Assembly: GCF_014651115.1 (NCBI RefSeq)
Contig: NZ_BMWG01000008.1
Coordinates: 131,445-195,444, forward strand
Direction of reading: 5' to 3'
DNA from: Streptomyces inusitatus
Lineage (GTDB): Bacteria; Actinomycetota; Actinomycetes; Streptomycetales; Streptomycetaceae
Length of the DNA: 64,000 nucleotides
Of the stretch, positions 1 through 9,293 are shown one piece after another. The notes below the pieces were generated by a model. The model worked only from the letters and a program-made list of their open reading frames with translations. It searched no databases and had not been told where the DNA came from. The stretch's first letter is position 1. Every line of letters starts with the position of its first letter. Position numbers and translations under genes: made by a program.

Positions 1-91
1 CCCCGCCCCCCCCCCCCCGGGCGGGCCCCCCCCCCGCCGGGCGGCCCGCCGCGGCGCGCCCCCCCCCCCCCCCCCGGGGGGGGGCCGCCCC
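1..91. other. G/C-only edge tract
   Basis: The first 91 bases contain no A or T and include C runs of more than 10 and a G run of 9. No coding frame is supported. It may be a real GC-extreme intergenic stretch, but its place at the very edge and the long homopolymers also fit an assembly or sequencing artefact. Confidence 0.6.
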
Positions 92-115
92 ACCGCCGTT
101 GTCTACCATGCCCCG

Positions 116-973
116 ATGGACACCTCCCGGCTTCCGCCCGCGGCCCGGCAGCGACGCGGCTCGGAGATACGCGCGTTCCTGCGCTCACGGCGGTCCCGGC
201 TGACCCCCGCGGACGTGGGCCTGCCCGGAGGCGGCGGGCGGCGCACCCCGGGGCTGCGCCGCGAGGAGGTGGCCGTGCTCGCCGGGGTGGGGGTTTCCTG
301 GTACACCTGGCTGGAACAGGGGCGTGCCATCAATGTGTCGGCGGGGGTGCTGGACGCCGTCGCACGGGTGCTGCGGCTGTCCCCGGCCGAGCGCGAGCAT
401 CTGTATCTGCTCGCCGGGCTCAATCCGCCGCAGACACCGGCGGCGGCCCGGCGGATCTCCCCCGAGCTGCGGCGGGTGATCGACGGCTGGCTGCCGCGCC
501 CCGCCTATGTCATCGACCGGCACTGGAATCTGGTCGTGGTCAACCACGCCGCCCGTGTGGTCTTCGGGTACGGCGAGGACGGCGACAACTGCCTGGTGAG
601 TTTCTTCCTCGATGTCCGCCATCGCTCCGCGCGGACCCACCGGGAGGAGGCGGCGCGGGCGATGGCCGGCCAGTTCCGGGCGGACGCCGCACGCTGTCCG
701 GACGATCCGGAGTTCGGCCGGATGGCCGCCGAGCTGTGTTCCGTGAGTCCTGAATTCGCCGCCGCATGGGCCGCACACCCCGTCGGCAGCACCTCCCAGG
801 GCGGCAAGGTCGTCGACCATCCCGAGGCCGGGGAGCTGGTCTTCGAGTACACCACGCTGCCATTGCCGGATCTGCCCGGTCATCGGCTGCTGCTGTACAA
901 CCCCGCGCCGGACAGCGGTACGGAGGCCCGGCTGACGGCGCTGCTGAGCGAGCGGCGGGGGATCGACGGCTGA
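116..973 (+). CDS. XRE-family regulator with MmyB-like ligand domain
   Basis: A 285-residue transcription factor. Residues about 12-95 form an XRE-type helix-turn-helix with the actinobacterial signature GLRREEVAVLAGVGVSWYTW followed by LEQGRA. Residues about 110-275 match the MmyB-like ligand-binding domain (RPAYVIDRHWNLVVVNHAA near its start). This architecture is common in Streptomyces and the family usually controls a neighbouring oxidoreductase, so the gene 70 bases downstream is the best candidate target. The ligand cannot be read from sequence. The frame is unambiguous; the exact start is less certain because upstream DNA is G/C-only. Confidence 0.9.
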   Translation: MDTSRLPPAARQRRGSEIRAFLRSRRSRLTPADVGLPGGGGRRTPGLRREEVAVLAGVGVSWYTWLEQGRAINVSAGVLDAVARVLRLSPAEREHLYLLAGLNPPQTPAAARRISPELRRVIDGWLPRPAYVIDRHWNLVVVNHAARVVFGYGEDGDNCLVSFFLDVRHRSARTHREEAARAMAGQFRADAARCPDDPEFGRMAAELCSVSPEFAAAWAAHPVGSTSQGGKVVDHPEAGELVFEYTTLPLPDLPGHRLLLYNPAPDSGTEARLTALLSERRGIDG

Positions 974-981
974 GACTGGTG

Positions 982-1007
982 GTGCCGGACCCAGGTTCGG
1001 CCGGCAC
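982..1007. terminator. Hairpin after XRE regulator
   Basis: The 7-base arms GTGCCGG and CCGGCAC enclose 12 bases, 8 bases after the stop codon. No U tract follows, as is usual for Streptomyces terminators. Medium strength only. Confidence 0.4.
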
Positions 1008-1042
1008 TGCCGGAGCCGTGCGGGGCGAACGAGGATCGCCCC

Positions 1043-2005
1043 ATGAGCACAGTGACCAGAACCGTCGCCACGATGCGCGCCATCAGTCAGGACGTTCTCG
1101 GCGGACCCGAGGTGCTGAAAGAGGTGCGGTTGGACGTCCCGTCCCCCGGACCGAACGAACTGCTCGTCAGGGTCCACGCGGCCGGGCTCAATCCGACCGA
1201 CTGGAAGCACCGGGCGAGCGGGGCGTTCCTCGGCGCGCCGCCGTTCGTCCTCGGCTGGGACGTCTCCGGAGTGGTCGAGGAGGTCGGGACCGGGGTCACC
1301 CTGTTCGGGCCGGGGGACGCCGTCTTCGGGATGCTGCCCCATCCGCACGGAGCCGGAGCCCACGCCGAGTACGTCACCGGGCCCGCACGGGCCTTCGCGC
1401 ACAAACCCCGGCAGATCGACCATGTGCGGGCGGCGGCGCTGCCGCTGGCCGCGCTGACGGCCCGGCAGGCCCTGGTCGACACCGCCCGGTTACGGCCGGG
1501 GCAGCGGGTCCTGATCCACGCGGCGGCGGGCGGGGTCGGCCATCTCGCCGTGCAGATCGCCAAGGCCAGGGGGGCTCATGTGATCGGCACGGCGGGCGGG
1601 GAGAAGCACGAGTTCCTGCGCGGCCTGGGGGCCGACGAGGTGATCGACTATCGGAAGACCGATTTCGCCGAAGCAGTCGGCGAGGTGGACGTCGTACTGG
1701 ATCCCGTCGGCGGCGACTACCGGGCCCGCTCGCTGCGCACCCTCCGCCGCGGCGGGGTGCTCGTCTCCCTCCAGCTCCACGGGAAGCGGGAACTCGCCGA
1801 GGAGGGGGCCCGGCTCGGGGTGCGGGCCGAGGTGATGATCGTCGAGGCCGACCGGGCCGGGATGGAGGCGATCGCGGACCTGGTCCGGACCGGCCGGCTG
1901 CGCCCGGCGATCGCCGGGGTGTTCCCGCTGGCCGAGGCCGCCGGGGCACACGCGCTGGGCGAGACCGGACGGACGGCCGGGAAGCTGGTGCTCGCCGTGC
2001 GGTGA
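1043..2005 (+). CDS. NADP-dependent quinone-oxidoreductase-like enzyme (MDR)
   Basis: A 320-residue medium-chain dehydrogenase/reductase. The N-terminal GroES-like half has the typical GLNPTDWKHRASG segment, and a Rossmann half follows with HAAAGGVGHLAVQIAKARGA (about residues 154-173). The zinc ligands of alcohol dehydrogenases are absent, which places it with zinc-independent NADPH:quinone/enone reductases. The substrate is unknown. The ATG is preceded by GAGGA at 7 bases. It follows the XRE regulator on the same strand, an arrangement often seen when the regulator controls a detoxifying reductase. Confidence 0.9.
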   Translation: MSTVTRTVATMRAISQDVLGGPEVLKEVRLDVPSPGPNELLVRVHAAGLNPTDWKHRASGAFLGAPPFVLGWDVSGVVEEVGTGVTLFGPGDAVFGMLPHPHGAGAHAEYVTGPARAFAHKPRQIDHVRAAALPLAALTARQALVDTARLRPGQRVLIHAAAGGVGHLAVQIAKARGAHVIGTAGGEKHEFLRGLGADEVIDYRKTDFAEAVGEVDVVLDPVGGDYRARSLRTLRRGGVLVSLQLHGKRELAEEGARLGVRAEVMIVEADRAGMEAIADLVRTGRLRPAIAGVFPLAEAAGAHALGETGRTAGKLVLAVR

Positions 2006-2013
2006 CAGGTGCC

Positions 2014-2045
2014 ACCGCCGGTCGGCGTCGACGCCGACCGGCGGT
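2014..2045. terminator. Perfect palindromic terminator between convergent genes
   Basis: A 32-base perfect inverted repeat (16-base arms) sits between the ends of the reductase gene (+) and sepH (-), so it can terminate both. The two halves meet directly, so the real loop is the central few bases. Confidence 0.75.
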
Positions 2046-2068
2046 TACCGGTCCCGGGTACTAGTCCG

Positions 2069-3115
2069 CTAGTCCTGCTTCTTGCGGCGGGTGCCGAAGA
2101 CGATCTCGTCCCAGCTCGGCACGGCGGCGCGGCGGCCGGGGCGGACGCCGTCGGCCTCCGCCTGGCGGTCGGTGGTGCCGGTGAGGCGGTCGCGGTGGCC
2201 CGCGACGGAGCGGGGCATCAGGACGTCCGCGTAGGCGGAGCCCGCGCCGGCGGAGGCGGCCGGGGCGATCGGCTCTTCCTCCTCCGGCTCCTGGCCGTCC
2301 GGATCGTGGTCCTCGTCGCCCGGGGGCTCCGAGGAGGCCGGGCGCTCGGGGACGACCATGTCGCCGCGGAAGCTGGGCACCGCCTCCAGGAGGCTGGTGA
2401 GGGAGTCGCGCTCGCCCTCGTCCGGGGTCGCCGAAGGGGCGTTGGCGCTCGGGCGGTCGAGGGTGCGGTCCAGTGGCCGGTCTCTGGGCAGACGGGCGAT
2501 CCGGGGCACGAACGGGAAGCTCGGCTCCTGGCCGGCGATGGTGTCGTCGGTCTCGCCGATCAGCGCGCGCGCCTCGTCGTCCACGGCCTTGACCAGCCGC
2601 CGGGGCGGATCGTAGGTCCAGCTCGCGGAGTGCGGCTCGCCCGCCACCCGGTAGACGAGCAGCACCTCCCAGGTGCCGTCGTCACGACGCCAGGAGTCCC
2701 ACAGCAGGGTGTCCTTCTCCGCGCCGCGCAGCGTCAGCCGCTCGCGCACCGCGTCGCCGAGCTGGGGGCCCGTGTTCTCGCCGGGGCGGCGTACGGGGGT
2801 CTTGCGCGCCCGCTCCGCCATGAACGCCCGCTCGGCGAGCACCGGTCCCTCGAAGCGGCGCACCCGCTCGACCGGGATCCCGGCGAGCTGTGCGACTTCT
2901 TCGGCGGAGGCTCCGGCTCGTATCCGCGCCTGGATGTCCCGGGGGCGGAGATGGCTCTCGACCTCGATCTCGATCTGGCCGAGACGGGCACGGTCGTTGC
3001 GCACGGCGGCGCGCAGCCGCTCGTCGATGGGGAGGGTGTACTCCGTGCTGTCGGCAGCCTTGAGCACCAGTCGTGTGCCGTCGTTGGAGACGGCCACGAC
3101 ACGCAGTTCGGGCAT
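2069..3115 (-). CDS. sepH: Septation protein SepH (DUF3071)
   Basis: A 348-residue cell-division protein. The conserved N-terminal DUF3071 region starts MPELRVVAVSNDGTRLVLKA and contains a helix-turn-helix (about residues 58-90, RPRDIQARIRAGASAEEVAQ). A long acidic, proline-rich C-terminal half follows, ending in a basic tail. Known actinobacterial SepH binds FtsZ and stimulates filament assembly at septa. The frame stays open 30 codons further upstream, but the family always begins MPELRV, and a strong GGGAGGT lies just before this ATG, so I chose it. It stands alone, divergent from the next gene and convergent with the reductase. Confidence 0.95.
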   Translation of the reverse strand: MPELRVVAVSNDGTRLVLKAADSTEYTLPIDERLRAAVRNDRARLGQIEIEVESHLRPRDIQARIRAGASAEEVAQLAGIPVERVRRFEGPVLAERAFMAERARKTPVRRPGENTGPQLGDAVRERLTLRGAEKDTLLWDSWRRDDGTWEVLLVYRVAGEPHSASWTYDPPRRLVKAVDDEARALIGETDDTIAGQEPSFPFVPRIARLPRDRPLDRTLDRPSANAPSATPDEGERDSLTSLLEAVPSFRGDMVVPERPASSEPPGDEDHDPDGQEPEEEEPIAPAASAGAGSAYADVLMPRSVAGHRDRLTGTTDRQAEADGVRPGRRAAVPSWDEIVFGTRRKKQD

Positions 3116-3600
3116 GGGGACCTCCCGGGTGGTGCCTGCCGACGTCACCTGTCGCGTCGCTGCTTCCGCTAGTCGAGTGTGGCCTGCCCGGGTGCAGCCT
3201 GCCACAACCTTGCCGATTTGCCCGGCGTGTCGGGCACATGCCCATGAACGCCGTTATGGCAAGGTTACCCGTTTGCCACCGAGAGTGACCAATCGACCAC
3301 CCTCGGTGCGGATTTCCCAGCGATATCGCGACGCCGCCGGTTCGAGCGCCACGTTCGGCCCCCTCCCCGAATCAGGGCACCCAAGAGGGAGTCCGGACCC
3401 AGGGCTCGTCACAGTACTCCATTCGGGCCATCCGAGCGGACTGCCGCGCCGCGCGACTTCTCCCCGTGCGCGGCGGTTCACCGCCAGCAGCCGGATGCCG
3501 GGTGTCCTGATTCACAGAATCTCCCCAAAGGGAACTATTCACTTCTCCCATTTGTCCCTCATGGGTACGCAAGGGACAGAAGGGCAAGCAGGGACTGAAG
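3116..3600. other. Divergent intergenic region, no supported gene
   Basis: The 485 bases lie between sepH (-) and the membrane-protein gene (+). Short frames of 71-75 codons exist on the minus strand, but they lack a convincing ribosome site and family resemblance. The stretch is somewhat richer in A/T than its surroundings near 3480-3560 and should hold both promoters; I could not fix -35/-10 boxes with confidence. Confidence 0.5.
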
Positions 3601-4500
3601 ATGCATCAGAGGTCGGAGACCGGAGCGGAAGAGAACGAAGAGCGGGCGCGGCGGCTGGATCTGAGCGTTCCACAGGTGGCCGGAAGCGCCCTGGCCGCCG
3701 TGGCGGCGGCGGTGCTCGCCTCCCGGCTGGGGGTCTACGGCACGATCATCGGCGCGGGCGTCGTCAGCGTCGTCGCCACCTGCGGCGGCTCGGTCTTCCA
3801 GCATCTGTTCAGCCGTACGGGCGAGCAGTTGCGCGCGGCTCCGGCGGGCGGGCGCGAGAAGTCCGGGGCGTCCCGGGCGTCCCGGGAGGCGGCACTCCCC
3901 CCGGCCCCCGGGTCCGACGGGGAGTTCGGCGCGGCCACCACCCACGGGAGCAGGGTCAGAGGGTGGAAGCGCCCGCTGATCGGCGCGGGCGTCGTCTTCG
4001 GCGTGGCCATGGCGAGCATCACCGGCTTCGAACTGGCCTCCGGCTCCGGGCTCGACGGAGGTACGGGCACCACCGTCGGCTCGGTCGTACGCGGCGGTCC
4101 CGGCGGGTCCGGCGGACCGGCCCCGGACGAGCGGCCCCCGAACTCACCGGACTCCTCCGGCTCTCCGGACGCCCCCGAGTCCCCCGAGTCCCCCGGCTCT
4201 CCCGGGGAGCGGCCCGGGGAGCGGCCGGACCCGTCGGGGAGCGGCGCTCCGGACGACGGATCCGGCCCGCCGGAGACACCCGTACCCGATCCGGAGCACC
4301 CGTCGACCGGCACGGAGAACGGCGCGGGGAACGGCGCGGGGAACGGCTCCGGGCCGACCGAGCCCTCCGAACCCACCGGCCCCACCGGCCCCACCCCGGG
4401 CGACGGCTCCGGGAGCGGGACCGCCGAGCCGTCGACCGGCCGGAGCCCGGCCCCCGTACCCACCTCCGCGCCGCGCGGCGGCGCGAGCACCGGGCCGTGA
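3601..4500 (+). CDS. Two-helix membrane protein with Pro/Gly/Ser-rich tail
   Basis: A 299-residue protein of unknown function. A short charged N-terminus leads into a hydrophobic hairpin (about residues 25-65, rich in Ala/Val/Gly). A basic stretch and a third hydrophobic segment (about 120-140, PLIGAGVVFGVAMASITGF) follow. The last 150 residues are low-complexity Gly/Pro/Ser/Glu/Thr and presumably lie outside the membrane. AGGGA precedes the ATG. I do not recognise a named domain. It ends 6 bases from the convergent oxidase gene, so no room exists for a separate terminator. Confidence 0.75.
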   Translation: MHQRSETGAEENEERARRLDLSVPQVAGSALAAVAAAVLASRLGVYGTIIGAGVVSVVATCGGSVFQHLFSRTGEQLRAAPAGGREKSGASRASREAALPPAPGSDGEFGAATTHGSRVRGWKRPLIGAGVVFGVAMASITGFELASGSGLDGGTGTTVGSVVRGGPGGSGGPAPDERPPNSPDSSGSPDAPESPESPGSPGERPGERPDPSGSGAPDDGSGPPETPVPDPEHPSTGTENGAGNGAGNGSGPTEPSEPTGPTGPTPGDGSGSGTAEPSTGRSPAPVPTSAPRGGASTGP

Positions 4501-4506
4501 GCCGGC

Positions 4507-5829
4507 TCAGTCGCCGAGCACCCGCCGCAGATGGTCGTTGCCGAAGCGGCGCTCCGGGTCGATCCGGTCCCGTACGGAGAGGAACTCGCCGAACTTCGGG
4601 TACACCCCGGCGAGGTACTCCGCGTCCCGGGTGTGGAGCTTGCCCCAGTGCGGCCGGCCGCCGTGCGCGGTCATGATCCGCTCCACGGCGGTGAAGTACG
4701 CGCGGTGGGGCGTGCCCCGGTACAGATGGACGGCGATGTAGACGCTGTCGCGGCCGTACGCCGTGGAGAGCGGGATGTCGTCGGCCGGGGCGGTGCGCAC
4801 CTCCACCGGGAAGCCGATCTTCAGCGGGGAGCGCTCGATCATCGCCCTCACCTCGCGCAGCGCCGTCATGGCGGCGGCCCTGGGCAGCGCGTACTCCATC
4901 TCCACGAAGCGCACCCGGCGCGGCGAGGTGAAGACCTTGTAGGGGATGTCGGTGTAGGAACGGGCGGTCAGCGCCCGCCCGGCGAGACGGGCGAGGGCGG
5001 GGACGGTCGCCGGGACGGCCCGGCCCAGGGAACTGGCGACCTGGAAGAGACCGTTGGAGACCAGTTCCCGTTCGACCCAGTCGGCGATCGCGCCGGGCGG
5101 CTCGGCGGGACCCGCGGAGCGGTTGTTCCGCTTGGTGGCGCAGTGGCCGGTGTGCGGGAACCAGAAGAACTCGAAGTGCTCGTTCTCCGTGTGCAGGGCC
5201 TCGAACTCCGCGGCGACCCGGTCGAAGGGCATCGGCTCCTCGCGCGCCCGCAGCAGGAAGAGCGGTTCGACGGCGAAGGTGACGGCGGTGATGACGCCGA
5301 GCGCGCCGAGTCCGAGCCGGGCCGCCGCGAAGATCTCCGGGTTCTCCCCCGGTGAGCAGGTCAGCAGCGAGCCGTCGGCGGCGACCAGTTCCACTTCGGT
5401 GATCTGCGCGGAGAGTGAGGCCGATTCCCGGCCCGTGCCGTGGGTGCCGGTGCTGATGGCCCCGGCGGCCGTCTGCGCCATGATGTCGCCCATGTTGGCG
5501 AGGGAGAGCCCCTCGCGGGCGAGGACGGTGTTCAGCCGCTTCAGCGGGGTGCCGGACTCGACGGTCACGGTCATCGCGGCGCGGTCCACACGGCGGATGC
5601 CGGTGAGGAGATCGGGCCGGATCAGCAGCCCGTCGGCGGCGGCGAGCGCGGTGAAGGAGTGTCCGGTGCCCACCGTCCGCACCCGCAGCCCGTCCTCGGC
5701 CGCCCGCCGCACCGCGTCCACGACCTCGTCGGCCGAGGCCGGTGAGATCTCCCGGACGGGCCGGGCGGTGACGTTGCCTGCCCAGTTACGCCATATTCGT
5801 GCCGTCCCGCTCTCCCCGACCCCGCTCAT
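4507..5829 (-). CDS. D-arabinono-1,4-lactone oxidase family FAD protein
   Basis: A 440-residue flavoprotein. The N-terminal FAD-binding PCMH domain has VRTVGTGHSFTAL (about residues 53-65), where the His is the usual covalent FAD attachment site of the aldonolactone/alditol oxidase family. The C-terminal ALO domain carries the diagnostic GGRPHWGKLHT motif about 50 residues from the end. It probably oxidises a sugar lactone or polyol with O2; the substrate cannot be told from sequence. The start region overlaps the end of the upstream MFS gene by 44 bases, so the two are translationally linked. The Shine-Dalgarno is weak. Confidence 0.9.
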   Translation of the reverse strand: MSGVGESGTARIWRNWAGNVTARPVREISPASADEVVDAVRRAAEDGLRVRTVGTGHSFTALAAADGLLIRPDLLTGIRRVDRAAMTVTVESGTPLKRLNTVLAREGLSLANMGDIMAQTAAGAISTGTHGTGRESASLSAQITEVELVAADGSLLTCSPGENPEIFAAARLGLGALGVITAVTFAVEPLFLLRAREEPMPFDRVAAEFEALHTENEHFEFFWFPHTGHCATKRNNRSAGPAEPPGAIADWVERELVSNGLFQVASSLGRAVPATVPALARLAGRALTARSYTDIPYKVFTSPRRVRFVEMEYALPRAAAMTALREVRAMIERSPLKIGFPVEVRTAPADDIPLSTAYGRDSVYIAVHLYRGTPHRAYFTAVERIMTAHGGRPHWGKLHTRDAEYLAGVYPKFGEFLSVRDRIDPERRFGNDHLRRVLGD

Positions 5830-7036
5830 CGTCCCGCAGTCCCTCCCGTTTCGGCGCCGGCCCGGTCAGCCGGCGGTACCCCAGGAACGCCACTCCCACG
5901 GCGATCGCGCCCGCCGCTCCGGGCACCGCGTAGGCCGCCCCGGCCCCGGCGGCGTCGACCGCCCGGCCCCCGGCCGAGAAGCCGAGCGCCACACCGACCG
6001 CGAGCCCGGTGCTGACCCAGGTCATGCCCTCGGTCAGCCCCGAGCGCGGCACATGCCGCTCGACGAGGGCCATCGTGGTCACCATCGTGGGCGCGATGGC
6101 CAGTCCCGCGAAGAGGAGCACCAGGGCCAGGACGGTGAGGTTCCCGGCCAGTTGGAGGGGGATCATACTCACGGCCGTCGCGCTCACTCCCAGCAGCCAC
6201 CGCCGGGCCGCCGGGCCCTTGGGGCGGAGCAGCCCGAAGACGACGGCGGCGGCGCAGGAGCCGAGCGCGTAGAGCGCGAGCAGCGGTCCGGCCATGGCCG
6301 GACTCCCGTGCTCCTCGGCGAAGGCGATGGTGACGACGTCGACCGCGCCGAAGACCGTGCCGGTGGCGACGGAGGCCGCCACCAGGACCTGGAGTCCCGG
6401 GGAGCGCAGCGCCGAACGGCCGCCGTGGTGTTCGCGGGGGTGGACCGGCGGTTCGGTGTCGCGCTGGGCGGTCAGCCAGAAGACTCCGGCGAGCAGCAGG
6501 ACGACGGCGAGCAGTGGTCCGGCGGCGGGGAACCAGGCGGTGGAGAGCCCGATCGCGAGGGTCGGGCCGCAGATGAAGCACAGCTCGTCGACGACCGATT
6601 CCCAGGAGTACGCGGTGTGCAGCTCGTGCGGGGAGTCCCGGTGGACCTCGGCCCAGCGGGCCCGGACCATCGAGCCGACGCTCGGTACGCAGCCGGCGGT
6701 GGCGGTGAAGAGGAAGAGCGTCCAGACGGGCGCGCCCTCGGTGGCGCAGATCAGCAGCCCGGCGACGGAGACCGCGGCGACGAGGGCGGCCGGGCGCAGC
6801 ACCCTGGCCTGGCCGTGCCGGTCGACCAGCCGGGATATTCGGGGGCCGAGCACCGCGGTCGAGAGGGCGACCGTGGCGGAGAGCGCGCCGGCCGTTCCGT
6901 AGCCGCCGGTGAGCTGGGAGACCATTGTCACGATGCCGATGCCCATCATCGCCAGCGGCATGCGTCCGAGGAGTCCGGCGGCGGAGAACCGGATGCTGCC
7001 GGGCGTCTCGAAGAGGGCGCGGTAGGGGCTGGCCAA
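5786..7036 (-). CDS. MFS transporter
   Basis: A 416-residue major facilitator with about 12 hydrophobic helices. Early landmarks are GLLGRMPLAMMGIGIVTMV (helix 1) and RISRLVDRHGQARVLRPAA, the loop 2-3 D-R-x-G-type motif. The frame stays open far upstream, across the divergent hemH gene, but the conserved start is at a TTG giving MASPYRALF, with GGAG 6 bases before it. The substrate is unknown. Its end overlaps the start of the lactone oxidase, suggesting a two-gene operon. Divergent from hemH. Confidence 0.88.
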   Translation of the reverse strand: MASPYRALFETPGSIRFSAAGLLGRMPLAMMGIGIVTMVSQLTGGYGTAGALSATVALSTAVLGPRISRLVDRHGQARVLRPAALVAAVSVAGLLICATEGAPVWTLFLFTATAGCVPSVGSMVRARWAEVHRDSPHELHTAYSWESVVDELCFICGPTLAIGLSTAWFPAAGPLLAVVLLLAGVFWLTAQRDTEPPVHPREHHGGRSALRSPGLQVLVAASVATGTVFGAVDVVTIAFAEEHGSPAMAGPLLALYALGSCAAAVVFGLLRPKGPAARRWLLGVSATAVSMIPLQLAGNLTVLALVLLFAGLAIAPTMVTTMALVERHVPRSGLTEGMTWVSTGLAVGVALGFSAGGRAVDAAGAGAAYAVPGAAGAIAVGVAFLGYRRLTGPAPKREGLRDDERGRGERDGTNMA

Positions 7037-7101
7037 GGAGAACTCCGGTAAGCAGTATGAATGGCATTCGCAGATTACGCCCGGGGCGTCGCCGCGCACA
7101 C

Positions 7102-7142
7102 CCGGGGTCCCGGGGGCGGGACCCCGGGGTCCCGGGGGCGGG
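7102..7142. repeat. GC-rich direct repeat with hairpin between MFS and hemH
   Basis: A 19-base unit CCGGGGTCCCGGGGGCGGG occurs at 7102-7120 and 7124-7142. The first copy also forms a hairpin with 9-base arms (7104-7112 and 7117-7125). It sits in the divergent promoter region; a role is not evident. Confidence 0.7.
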
Positions 7143-7237
7143 CATCGCGGTACGGGAAGGGGCGCGCGGCCGGTTTCCACCGCCGGGACGGCGGGTGGGT
7201 GGTCGCGGTGTCGGCGGCGGGTGGCAGGATCGGAGTC

Positions 7238-8365
7238 ATGTCCGATGCGCACGACCCCACCCCCTACGACGCCCTGCTGCTGCTCTCGTTCGGCGGCCCC
7301 GAGGGCCCGGACGACGTCGTCCCGTTCCTGGAGAATGTGACGCGCGGCCGGGGCATCCCCAAGGAGCGGCTCAAGGAGGTGGGGCAGCACTACTTCCTGT
7401 TCGGCGGGGTCAGCCCCATCAATGAGCAGAACCGCGCCCTGCTGGCCGCCCTGCGCGCGGACTTCGCGGCGCACGGCCTCGATCTGCCGGTCCACTGGGG
7501 CAACCGGAACTGGGCCCCGTATCTGACCGATGTGCTGCGCGAGATGACGCTGGCCGGTCACCGCCGGATCGCGGTCCTCGCCACCAGCGCGTACGCCTCG
7601 TACTCGGGCTGCCGCCAGTACCGCGAGAATCTGGCGGACTCGCTGGCGGCGCTGGCGGCCGAGGGGCTTGAGCCGCCCCGGGTCGACAAGCTGCGGCACT
7701 ACTTCAACCATCCGGGCTTCGTACGCCCGATGGTGGACGGCGTGCTGGCGTCACTGGCGGAGCTGGACAAGGAGATCCGCGACGAGGCCCATTTCGCCTT
7801 CACCACGCACTCCATCCCCACCGCTTCGGCGGACTCCTCCGGGCCGGTGCCGGAGCACGGCGACGGCGGCGCGTATGTGCGCCAGCACCTGGAGGCGGCC
7901 CGGCTGATCGTGGACGCGGTGCGCGAGGAGACGGGCGTGGAGCACCCCTGGCGGCTGGTCTACCAGTCGCGCAGCGGGGCCCCGCACATCCCCTGGCTGG
8001 AGCCGGACATCTGCGATCACCTGGAGGAGCTGCGCTCCGCCGGGGCGCCGGCGGCGGTGATGATCCCCATCGGGTTCGTCTCGGACCACATGGAGGTGCT
8101 GTACGACCTGGACACGGAGGCCGCCGCCAAGGCCGCCGAGCTGGGTCTTCCGGTGCGCCGCTCGGCGACGGTGGGCGCGGATCCCCGGTTCGCGGCGACC
8201 GTGCGCGAACTGCTGCTGGAGCGGGCGGCCACCGAGCGCGGCGCGGCCGTGGAGCGCTGCGCCCTGGGGGCGCTCGGCCCCTCGCACGATCTCTGTCCGG
8301 TCGGCTGCTGTCCGGCCCGCGCGCCCCGGCCCGCCGCCGCGGGCGCCGACAGTCCCCGTCTGTGA
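7238..8365 (+). CDS. hemH: Ferrochelatase (coproporphyrin-type, HemH/CpfC)
   Basis: A 375-residue ferrochelatase. It inserts Fe2+ into a porphyrin; in Actinobacteria the substrate is coproporphyrin III in the coproporphyrin-dependent heme pathway. The N-terminus [17 protein letters not shown] and the segment SARS-like [17 protein letters not shown] are family hallmarks. The C-terminal tail has a Cys cluster (ERCALG, then [12 protein letters not shown]), which fits the [2Fe-2S] ligands of actinobacterial ferrochelatases. The frame is open to 7061, but the homology starts at [11 protein letters not shown] and AGGA lies 8 bases before that ATG. The next gene follows after 9 bases. Confidence 0.95.
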   Translation: MSDAHDPTPYDALLLLSFGGPEGPDDVVPFLENVTRGRGIPKERLKEVGQHYFLFGGVSPINEQNRALLAALRADFAAHGLDLPVHWGNRNWAPYLTDVLREMTLAGHRRIAVLATSAYASYSGCRQYRENLADSLAALAAEGLEPPRVDKLRHYFNHPGFVRPMVDGVLASLAELDKEIRDEAHFAFTTHSIPTASADSSGPVPEHGDGGAYVRQHLEAARLIVDAVREETGVEHPWRLVYQSRSGAPHIPWLEPDICDHLEELRSAGAPAAVMIPIGFVSDHMEVLYDLDTEAAAKAAELGLPVRRSATVGADPRFAATVRELLLERAATERGAAVERCALGALGPSHDLCPVGCCPARAPRPAAAGADSPRL

Positions 8366-8374
8366 GGAGCCGCC

Positions 8375-9199
8375 ATGACCGGCGTCAGTGACAGTCTGCT
8401 CTCCGAACTGCTCGATCTCGGCCTGGAGGCCGCCGCCCGGGCGGGCGCGCTGCTCCGGGACGGCCGCCCCGACGATCTGGAGGTCGCGGCCACCAAGTCC
8501 AGCCCCATCGACGTCGTCACCGAGATGGACCTCGCCGCCGAGAAGCTGATCACGGGCTTTCTCGCCGAGCACCGGCCCCACGACGGCTTCCTCGGCGAGG
8601 AGGGCGCTTCCAGCCCGGGCACCAGCGGGGTCCGCTGGGTCGTCGACCCGCTCGACGGCACGGTGAACTATCTCTACGCCCTGCCGACCTGGGCGGTCTC
8701 CATCGCCGCCGAGTACGAGGGCGAGACCGTCGTGGGGGTGGTCGAGGTGCCGATGCGCGGCGAGAGCTTCCGCGCGGTGCTCGGCGGCGGCGCGTACGCC
8801 GCCGGGGGCGGTGCCGACGACCGGGCGCTGCGCTGCCGTCCGGCGGCCCCGCTGGACCAGGCCCTGGTCTCCACCGGTTTCAACTATGTCCAGGCCGTGC
8901 GCGCGCATCAGGCCGATGTCGCCCGGCGGCTGATCCCCCGGGTGCGGGACATCCGGCGCGGCGGATCGGCGGCGGTCGATCTGTGCGATGTCGCGGCGGG
9001 CCGCCTCGACGGCTACTACGAGCGCGGGCTGCACCCCTGGGACCTGGCGGCGGGCGATCTGATCGCGCGGGAGGCGGGGGCGCTGACGGGCGGCCGGCCC
9101 GGCGGGAAGCCCTCGTACGACCTCACGGTGGCGGCGAGCCCCGGGGTCTTCGCGCCCCTCGGTGAGCTGCTGGAGGAGCTGGGCGCCTGGCACGACTGA
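8375..9199 (+). CDS. Inositol monophosphatase family protein
   Basis: A 274-residue Mg2+-dependent phosphatase of the IMPase/SuhB superfamily. It has the metal-site motifs in order: GEEGA (about residue 71), DPLDGTVNYLYALP (about 91-104) and GGSAAVDLCDVAAGRLDGYY followed by HPWDLAAGD near the C-terminus. The substrate could be inositol phosphate, histidinol phosphate or another small phosphate ester; sequence alone does not decide. GAGGAG precedes the ATG, 9 bases after hemH, so both are probably cotranscribed and end at the hairpin downstream. Confidence 0.92.
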   Translation: MTGVSDSLLSELLDLGLEAAARAGALLRDGRPDDLEVAATKSSPIDVVTEMDLAAEKLITGFLAEHRPHDGFLGEEGASSPGTSGVRWVVDPLDGTVNYLYALPTWAVSIAAEYEGETVVGVVEVPMRGESFRAVLGGGAYAAGGGADDRALRCRPAAPLDQALVSTGFNYVQAVRAHQADVARRLIPRVRDIRRGGSAAVDLCDVAAGRLDGYYERGLHPWDLAAGDLIAREAGALTGGRPGGKPSYDLTVAASPGVFAPLGELLEELGAWHD

Positions 9200-9250
9200 C
9201 CGGGCCCGCCGTCCGGGCTCCGGGCGGCGGACCGGGGCGTCCGCGGCCCG

Positions 9251-9290
9251 GACGGACACGGACGGACACGGACGGACACGGACGGACACG
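9251..9290. repeat. Tandem decamer array
   Basis: Four exact copies of GACGGACACG, followed by a partial fifth, lie directly before the terminator of the phosphatase gene. Decamer periodicity is noticeable in both strands. Likely a simple-sequence expansion. Confidence 0.9.
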
Positions 9291-9293
9291 GAC

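Noticed and set aside
3254..3587. Two minus-strand frames of 71-75 codons before sepH
   Set aside because: No ribosome site, no family resemblance, and they lie in the divergent promoter region.
7037..7711. N-terminal extension of the MFS frame
   Set aside because: It runs antisense through hemH; family homology starts at the TTG with a ribosome site.
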